64,000 bases of DNA from Microcoleus sp. FACHB-672 (GTDB taxonomy: Bacteria > Cyanobacteriota > Cyanobacteriia > Cyanobacteriales > Oscillatoriaceae), in contig NZ_JACJOU010000009.1 of the NCBI RefSeq assembly GCF_014695725.1, forward strand, positions 1-64,000. The letters are read 5' to 3'. The position numbers were made by a program, and so were the translations under genes. How positions within the stretch are numbered: the first letter of the stretch is position 1; every line of letters begins with the position of its first letter. Positions 55,666-64,000 of this stretch are shown here, one piece after another. The notes beneath the pieces are model-generated. The model was given only the letters and a program-made list of their open reading frames with translations. It did no database searches and was not told where the DNA came from.

Positions 55666-56106
55666 ATGACACTACCTGTTGGAACTGCTGCCCCCGCTTT
55701 TACCGCCAAGGATACCACCGGCAACACCGTCAAACTGTCTGACTTTGCCGGCAGAACACTGGTTCTGTACTTCTACCCCAAAGATGATACCCCAGGCTGC
55801 ACTAAGCAAGCCTGTAGCTTCCGGGACTCCTATTCAGAATATCAAGGCAAAGATATTGTTGTCCTCGGCGTTAGCAGAGATGATGAAGGTTCTCACCAAA
55901 AATTCACCGAGAAATTCAGCCTGCCGTTTCCCCTATTGGCTGATGTTGATGGCACCATTGCCAAATCTTACGATGTCGATGGAGGCAATTACGCCAAGCG
56001 CGTTACCTATGTGATCGATCCGATTGGCAAAATTTCGCAAATCTATGAAGGTTCAACTCTCAACACTGAAACTCACGCCAAAGATATTTTAGCTGCAATG
56101 GTCTGA
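55666..56106 (+). CDS. Peroxiredoxin (BCP/PrxQ type)
   Basis: 146 residues from the ATG at 55666 (MTLPVGTAAPAFTAKDTTGN). Peroxidatic Cys C45 in FYPKDDTPGCTKQACSFRDS with the resolving Cys C50 five residues later: the atypical 2-Cys PrxQ/BCP arrangement. Reduces H2O2 and alkyl peroxides with thioredoxin. Ends with a rho-independent terminator at 56171. Confidence 0.94.
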   Translation: MTLPVGTAAPAFTAKDTTGNTVKLSDFAGRTLVLYFYPKDDTPGCTKQACSFRDSYSEYQGKDIVVLGVSRDDEGSHQKFTEKFSLPFPLLADVDGTIAKSYDVDGGNYAKRVTYVIDPIGKISQIYEGSTLNTETHAKDILAAMV

Positions 56107-56170
56107 GCATTCTGCGTGTGGGGACTAAATATTTGATCATCCCATCACAAATTGAGCGGAATTTCTAATT

Positions 56171-56204
56171 AACCGCCCGTAGAGTGTCTCTATGGGCGGT
56201 TTTA
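56171..56204 (+). terminator. Terminator of the peroxiredoxin gene
   Basis: AACCGCCCGTAGAG / CTCTATGGGCGGTT (one G-T pair), 3-nt loop, followed by TTTTAT. 65 nt after the stop codon. Confidence 0.85.
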
Positions 56205-56425
56205 TCATTCGTCAGTTGGCAACAAGTTTTTAGAAGATTGTGAAAAGTTAGTAGCCCGAAAAATAACCTCTAAAGGTCACCTTTAATAGCACAGAGAAGG
56301 TGAGGGGTGAAAGGGGGAGGAGGTGAGAAGTAATCCTGGGCAGCGACTAAACTGAATAGGACCGGCACAGGGAACGCCGGCAGCTTATTGACCCAATCAT
56401 TTACATTACCATTAACACAGTAACT

Positions 56426-58792
56426 ATGAACATTCAAGAAACCCTTAGCTTAAAGATTCTCCAAGACACTTTTTTTAAAACTTTGCCCGCAGACTCTGCA
56501 ACTCTTACGGATCGGCAAAAAGTTAAATTAAGTGCTGGTCAAACGTTTAAAATTAACCGTTCTGAGGGGATAAGCGGTCATCTTAAAGTAGAACTAAACG
56601 GAGAATTTTCCCCAATTGGGAAAATAGGTTATCTTTACGCGCCCCACGTCCAAATCATTAAATCATCACCGGCTTTTACAGGCAACCAAGCTGATGCTTC
56701 AGCAGTGCCTCCGGGCCTATCTTTGCTAACAATTACGCAAAAGACAAAACTGAAAAGCCAACCGGAAGATTCATCGCAACTTTCCGCTGCAGAACTCATC
56801 GAATTACCTCAAGGACAGACTTTTTACATCACCGGCTATGCCTGCGTTGAACGTCATTTTCGCGTAACATTTGCTCAAGAAATCCCGAATTTTGGAAACA
56901 GCGGTTATCTTTATTACCAGCACGTTCAAATTAAAAAAGATGGCCAGGATGTGCAGTTTGATGCCAATGCTGTAATTCTCACTGTTGTTGAAACAACAAT
57001 TTTTAAGAAGAAACCTGCTGAGGCAGTTAATCTGAGACCCGATGAACAAATTACGGTGCCGGCAGGGATGATTTATGGGGTTGCCGGCTACACACTGGAA
57101 TCGGGACACCTGAAAGTTTCACTCACAGAAAACTTAGCAGGATTTGGCAACACCGGCTATTTTTATCCAGATTTTGTTCAACTCAGCCGAGGCGGCAAAT
57201 TATTTAACCCTTCGCCGGCTTTAACCTATGAAGGGCCAGCCGAAGTTTTAGTGAACCAAAGCACCACTCTCAGCGGTTCGTTTGACCCGCAGCAAGTGAC
57301 AAATGTGGCATTAGTCGCTGAAGATAAATATCCGCTTGAAGTAACCCTCAACCGCTCATCTGGGAGCTGGCAAGTTAAATTAGACCGTGGGTTTAAAGAT
57401 GCCGGTGCCCGGTGGTTGCGCCTTAAGGGAACCGATGCAAAAGGTCAGGTTGTTAGCAGCCAAATTGTTTACCTCACTGTCAGCGCAAATGCCGGCACTG
57501 TTGGTCAATCTCTTACCTTAAAAATACTCAAAGACACCTTTTTTAAAACCACGTCGGGTGATTCTGCAAATCTCAATTCCCAGCAAAAAGTTCTGGTGAA
57601 TGCCGGCCAAACCTTTACCGTCAGCAAATACGGATATTTAGACGGACACTTGAAAGTAACCCTCAGTTCACCCCTGATGCCGGTGGGAAATTTTGGCTAT
57701 CTTTATGAAAAGCACGTTCAGCTAAGCAAAGGCAGCCAAGTCTTTAAGTTTGAAATTGAAGATGTGACGAGCACTCCCCTAAGTGCTCAGTTGCTGGTAA
57801 CAGAAACGACGGTTATCAAAGCTAAGCCGGTTGATTCATCGACTCTGCCGGCAAATCAAAAAGCAGATTTGCTCTTAGGACAAATTCTTGGCATCACCGG
57901 CTATGCCTGCATAGAAGGACATTTTCGCGTAACACTAACCCAAAGTATTCCAGGTTTCGGCAATGTTGGTTATATCTATTGGCGTCACGTTCAAATTAAA
58001 CGAGACGGCAAAGTTGTGCCGTTCGATCCAGATGCCCTAACCATTACAGTTGGGCAAACAACTATCTTGAAAAAGAAGTTGGCGGAAAGCAGCCGGTTAA
58101 GCGCTAGCGAAAAAATTGACCTGGCTTTAGGAAGAGTTTACGGAATCAACAGCTACAGTTTAGAAGATGCCAGTCACATTAAAGTCGCCTTAACCGAAGA
58201 ATTGCCTCAATTTGGTAACACGGGTTATCTTTATACCGGCCACATCAAAATGCAGCGGGGAAGCCGCACCTTCGATCCCTACCCTAGCCAAGTAGAACTG
58301 AATGTGCCGTATTTTTCCCAACGCGATAATCCTCGCTTCTACTGGTCAACTTGCAATGTCACTTCAATTGCAATGCCATTTTATTATTATGGGGTGCGGA
58401 GTAGTAGCGGAGGGCAATTAGAAGACGAATTGCTACAGTGGTGTTTCAACCGATACGGGGAAGGGAGTCAAATGGAACACTCCGTACTTTCCCAATTAAT
58501 TCGAGCTTATGGGTTCAAAACCAGTTTTAGCACCACACGCACTTGGTCAGAGATCAAAATTGAATTAATTAACCGGCGTCCTGTCGTACTTGCCGGCGAC
58601 TTTACCGCCACCGGCCACATTCTCTGCGTCATCGGTTATAACTCCAGCGGTTTCATCGTCAACGATCCTTGGGGAGACGCCCTCACCGGCTACGCGGATA
58701 CTGAAGGCCGAAAATTACTGTATCCCTATGGCTATATAAATCAAGTTGCCGGTCCCGACGGGAAAGTGTGGGCGCACTGTATCTCCCGATGA
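56426..58792 (+). CDS. Repeat protein with C-terminal C39-like cysteine peptidase domain
   Basis: 788 residues without a signal peptide. Six SH3-like repeats of about 75 residues in an A-B-C plan, then an Ig-like module (about 260-350), then A-B-C again: A at 6-75 and 365-430 (LKIxxDTFFKTxxxDSAxL), B at about 100-170 and 455-525 (ITGYAC-x-E-x-HFRVTxxQ), C at about 175-250 and 535-610 (xTTIxKKKxAE). The C-terminal 165 residues are a Peptidase_C39_2 domain: C643 (FYWSTCNVTSIAM), H731 (ATGHILCVIGY) and D747 (IVNDPWGD). Might bind or process a peptide or wall component. The doubled triplet suggests an internal duplication. Confidence 0.8.
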   Translation: MNIQETLSLKILQDTFFKTLPADSATLTDRQKVKLSAGQTFKINRSEGISGHLKVELNGEFSPIGKIGYLYAPHVQIIKSSPAFTGNQADASAVPPGLSLLTITQKTKLKSQPEDSSQLSAAELIELPQGQTFYITGYACVERHFRVTFAQEIPNFGNSGYLYYQHVQIKKDGQDVQFDANAVILTVVETTIFKKKPAEAVNLRPDEQITVPAGMIYGVAGYTLESGHLKVSLTENLAGFGNTGYFYPDFVQLSRGGKLFNPSPALTYEGPAEVLVNQSTTLSGSFDPQQVTNVALVAEDKYPLEVTLNRSSGSWQVKLDRGFKDAGARWLRLKGTDAKGQVVSSQIVYLTVSANAGTVGQSLTLKILKDTFFKTTSGDSANLNSQQKVLVNAGQTFTVSKYGYLDGHLKVTLSSPLMPVGNFGYLYEKHVQLSKGSQVFKFEIEDVTSTPLSAQLLVTETTVIKAKPVDSSTLPANQKADLLLGQILGITGYACIEGHFRVTLTQSIPGFGNVGYIYWRHVQIKRDGKVVPFDPDALTITVGQTTILKKKLAESSRLSASEKIDLALGRVYGINSYSLEDASHIKVALTEELPQFGNTGYLYTGHIKMQRGSRTFDPYPSQVELNVPYFSQRDNPRFYWSTCNVTSIAMPFYYYGVRSSSGGQLEDELLQWCFNRYGEGSQMEHSVLSQLIRAYGFKTSFSTTRTWSEIKIELINRRPVVLAGDFTATGHILCVIGYNSSGFIVNDPWGDALTGYADTEGRKLLYPYGYINQVAGPDGKVWAHCISR

Positions 58793-58827
58793 ATGCGGGC
58801 AAGTTTATGATGGGCTAATAGCAAAAG

Positions 58828-58872
58828 TCCTCTAAAGACGACTAGGAAAGGTTTTTAGTCGTCTTTAGAGGA
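58828..58872. terminator. Bidirectional terminator, perfect 17-bp stem
   Basis: TCCTCTAAAGACGACTA (58828-58844) pairs with TAGTCGTCTTTAGAGGA (58856-58872), 11-nt loop. It separates the convergent genes at 56426-58792 and 58932-59309. The T-run is modest on either strand. Confidence 0.75.
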
Positions 58873-58931
58873 TTCTTCGTTATGAGGGCGGAATTCAATC
58901 CCCACGGCGAATGCTTTGGGTTAAAACTTGC

Positions 58932-59309
58932 TTAGTTTTCTTCCACCGGCGGCTTGGCTTCCTGCTGCCCTTGGATGCGCTGAAGCTGTTGATTTCGGTA
59001 AGTTTCGGCGGCAGAATTGACATTTTCTCGCTGTTCGGCAGTAAATTCCTCCATATTGCTGAGGCTGCCCATTTGAGCTTGGTGGATTAAATCCAACATA
59101 TTAAACTGGCCATCGTTACGCCCGGAGAAGGTGCTGACTTCGTTGCTTTGAGGTGCTGCACCACAGCCCCGGAGTGCTTGGGCACCTGCACAGGTTTGAG
59201 CGAAACTGCTTTGGGGTAGGGCAAAGGGAATGACTCCCATTGTGGCGAAGCTGGCTAGAACAAGCCAGTTGCGGGACTTTACGGATGCCGGCGGGGTTGT
59301 GTTTTTCAT
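58932..59309 (-). CDS. Exported hypothetical protein
   Basis: 125 residues with a signal peptide (NWLVLASFATMGVIPFALPQ, cleavage near SSFAQ). The mature part has C-x9-C (TCAGAQALRGCGAA) and a Gln/Glu-rich helical tail (AAETYRNQQLQRIQGQQEA). No family known. Common plan of small cyanobacterial periplasmic proteins. Confidence 0.65.
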   Translation of the reverse strand: MKNTTPPASVKSRNWLVLASFATMGVIPFALPQSSFAQTCAGAQALRGCGAAPQSNEVSTFSGRNDGQFNMLDLIHQAQMGSLSNMEEFTAEQRENVNSAAETYRNQQLQRIQGQQEAKPPVEEN

Positions 59310-59348
59310 AATTGATGGTTTAAACGCCTTAAGTTAAGACAATTGTAA

Positions 59349-60239
59349 TCACGCAAAGGTTCTGCGGAGTAGTGGCTGAATTATCAGTAACGCGATTGCA
59401 TCAAAACCCAGAAGCACTAAGAAAGCACCGGCAAAGGTGACATCGCCCCAAGGTGCTTGCATCACTACGTTGTTCAGCGCCCAGTCGCTATGCAGGTAAA
59501 GATAGCGAATCGGTTCAATGGCGTAGCTAAGAGGATTTAAGGTGGCGACAATTTGTAGCCATTTCGGCATGAAGGAAAGCGGCGCAAGGGCGGTACTGGC
59601 GAACAGTAAGGGCAAGTTGGTGACAAAAATCACGGCAATGAGTTCAACGTGTCCCGGCAGGGCAAACGCTAAACCCAAGCTTAAGCCGGTGACGCCTAAA
59701 ACTAGCAGAAAAATAATGAGACCAATCGCGCCTAATCCTGCAATACCAGGCAATCCAGATCCTAAAAATGCGCCGGCAGTAACAATCACTGAGGTTTGAA
59801 TTAAGCTCAGTGTCATGATAAAAATTGCGGAAGCCACCACAATCGAAAATCGGGATGCCAAGGGGGCGACAAGCAGCCGGTTGAGAAAGCCAAATTCGCG
59901 GTCAAACATCACCGGCAAGCCGGCATTGAGTGCGCCGGCAAAGGCAGTAAATACAATCACGCCGGCACCGAGAAATTGTCCGTAATTCTGACTTTCCCCA
60001 AATAATCCTTGCGGAGCATTTTGAAACAACGCCCCAAACAAAACCAACCACATCAAGGGTTGAATAATGCCGGCAATCAATGTTGAGGGGCGGCGTTGCA
60101 GTTGAATAAACAAACGGCGCGTCAGTGCTAACGTTTCTTGCACAAATTCGCCGAACAAATTGTTAGAAGTGCTTGTCTCTCCAGCTTTCTCAGTTAACCA
60201 GCTAACATCAGGCTTGAGTGGAGTAGTTGTCTGACTCAT
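59349..60239 (-). CDS. ABC-2-type exporter permease
   Basis: 296 residues, about six helices; DrrB-like (ABC2_membrane). Conserved GIIQPLMWLVLFGALFQNAP (about 56-75) and LPVMFDREFGFLNRLLVAPL (about 108-127). Works with the ATPase at 60284-61303. The substrate could be a lipid, polysaccharide, bacteriocin or drug; unknown. Confidence 0.9.
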   Translation of the reverse strand: MSQTTTPLKPDVSWLTEKAGETSTSNNLFGEFVQETLALTRRLFIQLQRRPSTLIAGIIQPLMWLVLFGALFQNAPQGLFGESQNYGQFLGAGVIVFTAFAGALNAGLPVMFDREFGFLNRLLVAPLASRFSIVVASAIFIMTLSLIQTSVIVTAGAFLGSGLPGIAGLGAIGLIIFLLVLGVTGLSLGLAFALPGHVELIAVIFVTNLPLLFASTALAPLSFMPKWLQIVATLNPLSYAIEPIRYLYLHSDWALNNVVMQAPWGDVTFAGAFLVLLGFDAIALLIIQPLLRRTFA

Positions 60240-60250
60240 ATTTTTTCTTT

Positions 60251-60275
60251 ATCTGCGTTTATGTGCGGTTAAAAA
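60251..60275. repeat. Dispersed intergenic repeat (25 nt, copy 2)
   Basis: A 25-nt word starting ATCTGCGTTTATGTGCGG and ending TTAAAAA, one mismatch from 44893-44917. Located between the permease and ATPase genes. Confidence 0.6.
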
Positions 60276-60283
60276 ATCAAACC

Positions 60284-61303
60284 TTAGCGCATATTCTGCT
60301 TTTTCTCCGCCTTCGGATCACGACTGCCGGCTGCTGCAAGTTCCGCATCTAACAGCGTCTTACCCGTTGCCGCCAGATACACATCATCCAAACTTGGACG
60401 CGATTGGGCGATGCCAAAGGTGGGTAAACCGGCATCCCGTAGCGATTGCTGAATCATCAGCAAAGCGTCACTTTGTGCGGCTACCACCATATTCAGCGAG
60501 TTGCCCTGGGCGCTGTTAATAATCACTTCTTGCACAAATGGCAGAGATCGCAGCATCTCACTGGCTTTTTCTGCTTCCTCCAAGGGGGAAAACTCCCGGA
60601 TGCGAAGGGTGACGCGATCTCCCCCGACTTTGTCTTTAAGTTGCGATGGGGTGCCGGTGGCGATGACTAAGCCTTTATCAATGATCGCGACTCGGTCAGC
60701 CAGTGCGTCAATTTCTTCGAGATAATGGCTGGTAATCAGTACGGTGGTGCCGCTATCGCGCAGTTGGCGCAAAAATGACCAAATTGCCATGCGGCTTTCA
60801 ATATCAAGTCCGACGGTGGGTTCATCTAAGACGAGGACTGCCGGTTTATGCAGCAAGCCGGCTGCCAAATCGAGACGCCGGCGCAACCCTCCAGAATATT
60901 TGCCGGTTTGTTTATCTGCCCACTCTTCTAAACCCAGCAACTGGATTGCGGTATTAATCCGATCTTTTGACAAATTGCCTGGAATATGATAAAGAGCTGC
61001 TTGCAGTTGTAGCAGTTCCCGCCCTGTCAGCACTTTGTCTAAGGCGACTTCTTGAGCGACATAGCCCAACAGCCGGCGGGCTGCCCTTGGCTCGTCTGTA
61101 ACGGAGATTCCAGAGACTTCAACGCGCCCTGTGTCTGGGGTGGCTAAGGTACACAGACAGCGGATGGTTGTGGTTTTACCGGCACCATTTGGGCCAAGCA
61201 GACCAAAAATTTCCCCAGGTTCTATCTGAAAGGATACGTCTTTTACGGCGTCTACAGAGCCGTAGCGTTTTTGCAGCTTCTCGATTAAAACGGCTGGAGC
61301 CAT
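60284..61303 (-). CDS. ABC transporter ATPase (DrrA-like)
   Basis: 339 residues. Walker A GLLGPNGAGKTTTIRCL, signature YSGGLRRRLDLAAGLLHKP, Walker B VLVLDEPTVGLD, H-loop TSHYLEE; C-terminal domain (about 240-325) as in DrrA (daunorubicin resistance family). Upstream of its permease, 44 nt apart. ATG at 61303. Confidence 0.94.
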   Translation of the reverse strand: MAPAVLIEKLQKRYGSVDAVKDVSFQIEPGEIFGLLGPNGAGKTTTIRCLCTLATPDTGRVEVSGISVTDEPRAARRLLGYVAQEVALDKVLTGRELLQLQAALYHIPGNLSKDRINTAIQLLGLEEWADKQTGKYSGGLRRRLDLAAGLLHKPAVLVLDEPTVGLDIESRMAIWSFLRQLRDSGTTVLITSHYLEEIDALADRVAIIDKGLVIATGTPSQLKDKVGGDRVTLRIREFSPLEEAEKASEMLRSLPFVQEVIINSAQGNSLNMVVAAQSDALLMIQQSLRDAGLPTFGIAQSRPSLDDVYLAATGKTLLDAELAAAGSRDPKAEKKQNMR

Positions 61304-61606
61304 GATTTTGTCAACGCCTGAGCGATTTTGAAATAAATCTATACAATCTTTACTTCTATTTTAAGCTATTGCTCAGGCATTAACGGTCAGCCGATGATAT
61401 CTAATCCTATTGATGAGCTTAAATTAGGATGGAGGGGGAGATAGGGAGAGTGGGCAGTAAGGGCGCAAAAGCGTGCGCGCCCTGTTCAGAGAAATGCACC
61501 CATCACCTCATCCAATGCCCTATGCCCCATGCCCTCTTCAGGAGAGAAAATAAGTTAAACAGTGAGAAAAAGAATTCTCCTCTTTTACCTTTGAATGAGT
61601 TATTTT
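61304..61606. repeat. Intergenic region with STRR-type repeat
   Basis: 303 nt. From about 61512 to 61545 the units CCAATGCCC, TATGCCCC and ATGCCC form a short tandem repeat, the complement of the type at 47767-47811. No gene is supported. Confidence 0.5.
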
Positions 61607-62548
61607 TTACGCCATCGGCTCAATTCCTGCTTTGTCTAAAATTTGAGGGATTAAGTCTTCGCGTTTGACTGCCATCATATGAACACCTTGACAAAGTTGC
61701 TTTGCCATCATTACCTGTTCCGCCGCAATTGCAACCCCTTCTTGCAGAGGATCGGAAGCTTTGGCTAGGCGATCAATAATATGTTGGGGAATTTGAACTC
61801 CCGGCACATTTTTATTAATAAATTCAGCATTTTTGGCGGATTTAAGTAGAAAAATTCCAGCGAGAATCGGTTTATTTGCGCCGGCAGCGATTTGAGTCAT
61901 GAATTTCTCTAGCCGGTCAAAATCGCAAACTAATTGGCTTTGGAAAAACTGCGCCCCTGCTTCCAGCTTACGCTCAAACCGGCTCTGCAAACCTGACCAA
62001 CTTGCTAATTGTGGATCGACAGCCGCCCCAACAAATAAATCGGTTGCTCCATCGGTTAACGGCTTATCATTCCAATCAAACCCTTGATTGAGCTTATCAA
62101 TCAGCCGCAACAATCGCACTGATTCTAAATCAAATACACCCTTACAATCTGGATGATCGCCGGCTTTTACGGGATCGCCGGTTAATGCTAAAACATTATG
62201 AATACCCAGGGCATACGCGCCCATTAAATCAGCTTGGATGCCTATTCGGTTACGATCTCGACAAGCCATCTGGCAAATCGGTTCAATTCCGTGTTGCAAC
62301 AAAATCACCGACGATGCGAGTGACGACATCCGCATCACTGCGCGACTGCCATCGGTAATATTAATCGCATGAACACGATCCTTGAGGATTTTAGCCATTT
62401 CAACCATGTGGACTGGGTTTCCCCCCTTGGGTGGCGTTACCTCAGCCGTGATTAAAAATTCGCCGGCTCTCGCCGCCTCACGAAAGCGATGGCGAGTCTG
62501 TGTTGATACAGGGAGGCTGCTAGCGGGTGAATTGGGCTGCTCTATCAT
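61607..62548 (-). CDS. metF: Methylenetetrahydrofolate reductase
   Basis: 313 residues, TIM-barrel flavoprotein that reduces 5,10-methylene-THF to 5-methyl-THF for methionine synthesis. Motifs: FLITAEVTPPKG (near 31-42), INITDGSRAVMRMSS, NVLALTGDPVKAGDH, and KPILAGIFLLKSAKNAEFIN. N-terminal 20 residues variable. Cyanobacterial MetF is shorter than plant and yeast forms, with no regulatory domain; this fits. Single gene. Confidence 0.93.
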   Translation of the reverse strand: MIEQPNSPASSLPVSTQTRHRFREAARAGEFLITAEVTPPKGGNPVHMVEMAKILKDRVHAINITDGSRAVMRMSSLASSVILLQHGIEPICQMACRDRNRIGIQADLMGAYALGIHNVLALTGDPVKAGDHPDCKGVFDLESVRLLRLIDKLNQGFDWNDKPLTDGATDLFVGAAVDPQLASWSGLQSRFERKLEAGAQFFQSQLVCDFDRLEKFMTQIAAGANKPILAGIFLLKSAKNAEFINKNVPGVQIPQHIIDRLAKASDPLQEGVAIAAEQVMMAKQLCQGVHMMAVKREDLIPQILDKAGIEPMA

Positions 62549-62703
62549 GGGTAAAAACCAAGAGGATTAAGATTTGGTGTAAATGACTACTCGCTCTTTT
62601 GTAGCCTATTTTCTCGCTACTCGCCTCTGCTGGGGAATCATCAAAGGAGCAAAAAGGGTGCAAGATTTAGCGATTGACACTAGACAGATGAAAAATAAAG
62701 AAC

Positions 62704-62719
62704 CGCCCTTGTAAGGGCG
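62704..62719 (-). terminator. Weak hairpin after trpS
   Basis: CGCCCTT-GT-AAGGGCG, 7-bp stem, about 90 nt beyond the trpS stop on the minus strand, followed by TTCTTTATT. Weak terminator candidate. Confidence 0.45.
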
Positions 62720-62808
62720 ATTCCTGACGGCAGAAAATCTCTGCTGGAATTACAATATTCAGACGCTCACACTAGGCCCTTATGTTTAAGGTGCCTGTGC
62801 TTCGCTCT

Positions 62809-63819
62809 TTAAAGGGGCATGGAATAACCCATTGCCGCTTTAACCTTTAAAAGCGTGTCATTGGCGATTGCTTCTGCTTTTTGTCTTCCTTCCCGCAGTA
62901 CGGATTCCAAATAGCTGCGATCATCCATCACTTCTTTATATTTTTCCTGAATTGGTTGCAGCGTTGCGATCATCGTTTCAGTCAATAAGGGTTTAAATTG
63001 ACCCCATCCCATATCCTGACACTCGGCTGCAACTTCCTCTTTTGTCTTGCCAGAAAGGACCATATAAAGCGTGAGTAAGTTCCGGCACTCAGGACGATCT
63101 GGATCGTCAAACGTCAAACCGCGAACAAGATCGGTTTTACAGCGTTTGATTTTTTTGGTAATCGCATCGGGCGGATCGAGCAGGTTGATTCGGCTTAATT
63201 CTGAAGGATCAGATTTTGACATTTTGCGTGTGCCATCTGTCAAACTCATCACCCGCGCTGCTTCTTTGCGAATCAGGGGTTCTGGCATCTTTAAAACCGG
63301 CTGCTCTGGTGTGCAAAATAAATGGTTAAACCGATTGGCAATATCGCGAGTCAGTTCTAAATGCTGTTTCTGATCTTCCCCCACTGGCACGCGATCGGCT
63401 TGGTAAAGCAAAATATCCGCTGCCATGAGTACGGGGTAATCTAGCAAGCCGGTGTTGACATTTTCTCCCTGCCTCACCGCTTTTTCCTTAAACTGGATCA
63501 TATCTTCCAGCCAGTTGATCGGCGTGATGCAATTAAACAGCCAGGTTAGTTCGCTATGAGCGCTGATGTGAGACTGGATAAAAATGCTGGAATGATTGAG
63601 ATCGATGCCACACGCTAAATAAAGCGCTGCGATTGTGTAAGTATCTGCCGCCAGCGTCGCTGGGTTGTGCGGTGCGGTAATTGCGTGTAAATCCACCACA
63701 CAAAAGTAATTTTCATACTGGCTCTGCCCTTCTACCCAGTTGCGAATGGCTCCCAAATAGTTACCCAGATGCAGATTGCCGGTTGGTTGAACCCCAGAAA
63801 GAACGCGCTGCTTACCCAT
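62809..63819 (-). CDS. trpS: Tryptophanyl-tRNA synthetase
   Basis: 336 residues, class I. HIGH-like PTGNLHLGNYLGA (residues 12-24), KMSKS-like RKMSKSDPS (around 200), and Trp pocket NWLEDMIQFKEKA. Charges tRNA-Trp. Normal length. Single gene; no T-box-like element recognised in the short leader. Confidence 0.95.
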   Translation of the reverse strand: MGKQRVLSGVQPTGNLHLGNYLGAIRNWVEGQSQYENYFCVVDLHAITAPHNPATLAADTYTIAALYLACGIDLNHSSIFIQSHISAHSELTWLFNCITPINWLEDMIQFKEKAVRQGENVNTGLLDYPVLMAADILLYQADRVPVGEDQKQHLELTRDIANRFNHLFCTPEQPVLKMPEPLIRKEAARVMSLTDGTRKMSKSDPSELSRINLLDPPDAITKKIKRCKTDLVRGLTFDDPDRPECRNLLTLYMVLSGKTKEEVAAECQDMGWGQFKPLLTETMIATLQPIQEKYKEVMDDRSYLESVLREGRQKAEAIANDTLLKVKAAMGYSMPL

Positions 63820-64000
63820 AAATACTACTTAAGTACCGCCGAACACACCTTTGGTGCCGGTTTAGAATTCCTTATAAATAGTTTTACATCTTCTGGTGCC
63901 GGTGATTCGCCTAGGGCAGGGCTAAAGCGCCAAATTCGCTTCACCTGTGTCGATCCTGAGTCATTAAGACACTCAAAGGGGCGCATCTCCTTTTTGCTCT
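63820..64000. other. Window end, no gene
   Basis: 181 nt upstream of trpS; nothing that I can support. The end of the window cuts whatever lies beyond. Confidence 0.3.

Noticed and set aside
1-64000. CRISPR arrays, tRNA or rRNA genes
   Set aside because: No regularly spaced direct repeats and no T-loop/anticodon structures were noticed by eye; a tRNAscan run was not possible.

Overview
This 64 kb window is chromosomal DNA of a cyanobacterium, most likely a filamentous Microcoleus/Oscillatoria-like form; genus is inference. Support comes from cyanobacterial families: SipA (DUF3148), Tab2/Atab2, TIGR04376, an SLH/OprB iron-uptake-type porin, a PEP-CTERM protein, DevBCA-type exporter genes, a perfect NtcA-type site, and many small lineage-typical hypotheticals. 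The palindrome GCCGGC and its GCCGGT/ACCGGC variants are strikingly frequent in native stretches and missing from two blocks, which helps to mark acquired DNA.

Layout. 0-0.6 kb: broken IS630 transposase and a deleted ilvD relic. 0.7-3.4 kb: bioF, two small proteins, pyrE. 4.0-7.3 kb: an AT-rich three-gene cassette (DUF262 protein, DUF3696-type AAA ATPase, and a protein whose C-terminus resembles the colicin E3 ribonuclease). This is the best candidate for an undescribed or little-described defence system. 7.4-9.1 kb: a decayed TPR gene next to its intact paralogue. 9.4-15.7 kb: mtnP, small protein, SGNH-like protein, Tab2 homologue, glgP. 16.0-20.6 kb: a tandem duplication of an RTX calcium-binding gene, split by an IS982 element whose empty site survives in the other copy. 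20.8-25.5 kb: a tiny ribbon-helix-helix protein, TIGR04376 protein, a membrane protein with a PilP/GspC-like end, mnmG.

25.9-32.7 kb: FkbM methyltransferase, then a block flanked by IS982 relics in opposite orientation: tetR, devB-like, DUF2834, devC-like, GAP/LysE-like transporter, devA-like. Two identical-arm 18-bp palindromes (before tetR and before DUF2834) are probable TetR operators. 32.7-41.5 kb: PEP-CTERM protein, photolyase, a plug-only TonB receptor fragment, ADP-ribosylglycohydrolase, VanW, Nudix, a metal-binding HMA protein, folK, porin.

41.7-49.1 kb: an eight-gene minus-strand operon, in order BMP-family binding protein, two permeases, cysteine hydrolase, ATPase, cupin, second cysteine hydrolase, and a free-standing allophanate-hydrolase C-terminal domain. 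A perfect GTA-N8-TAC site lies upstream, so this looks like nitrogen-controlled uptake and hydrolysis of a small amide, ureide or biuret-like compound. 49.7-64 kb: cysteine desulfurase, lipid kinase, sipA, cbiX under a cobalamin riboswitch, thioredoxin-TPR protein, a second copy of the small 67-residue protein, PrxQ, a large repeat protein ending in a C39-like peptidase, a drug-type ABC exporter, metF and trpS. No tRNA, rRNA or CRISPR array was seen.
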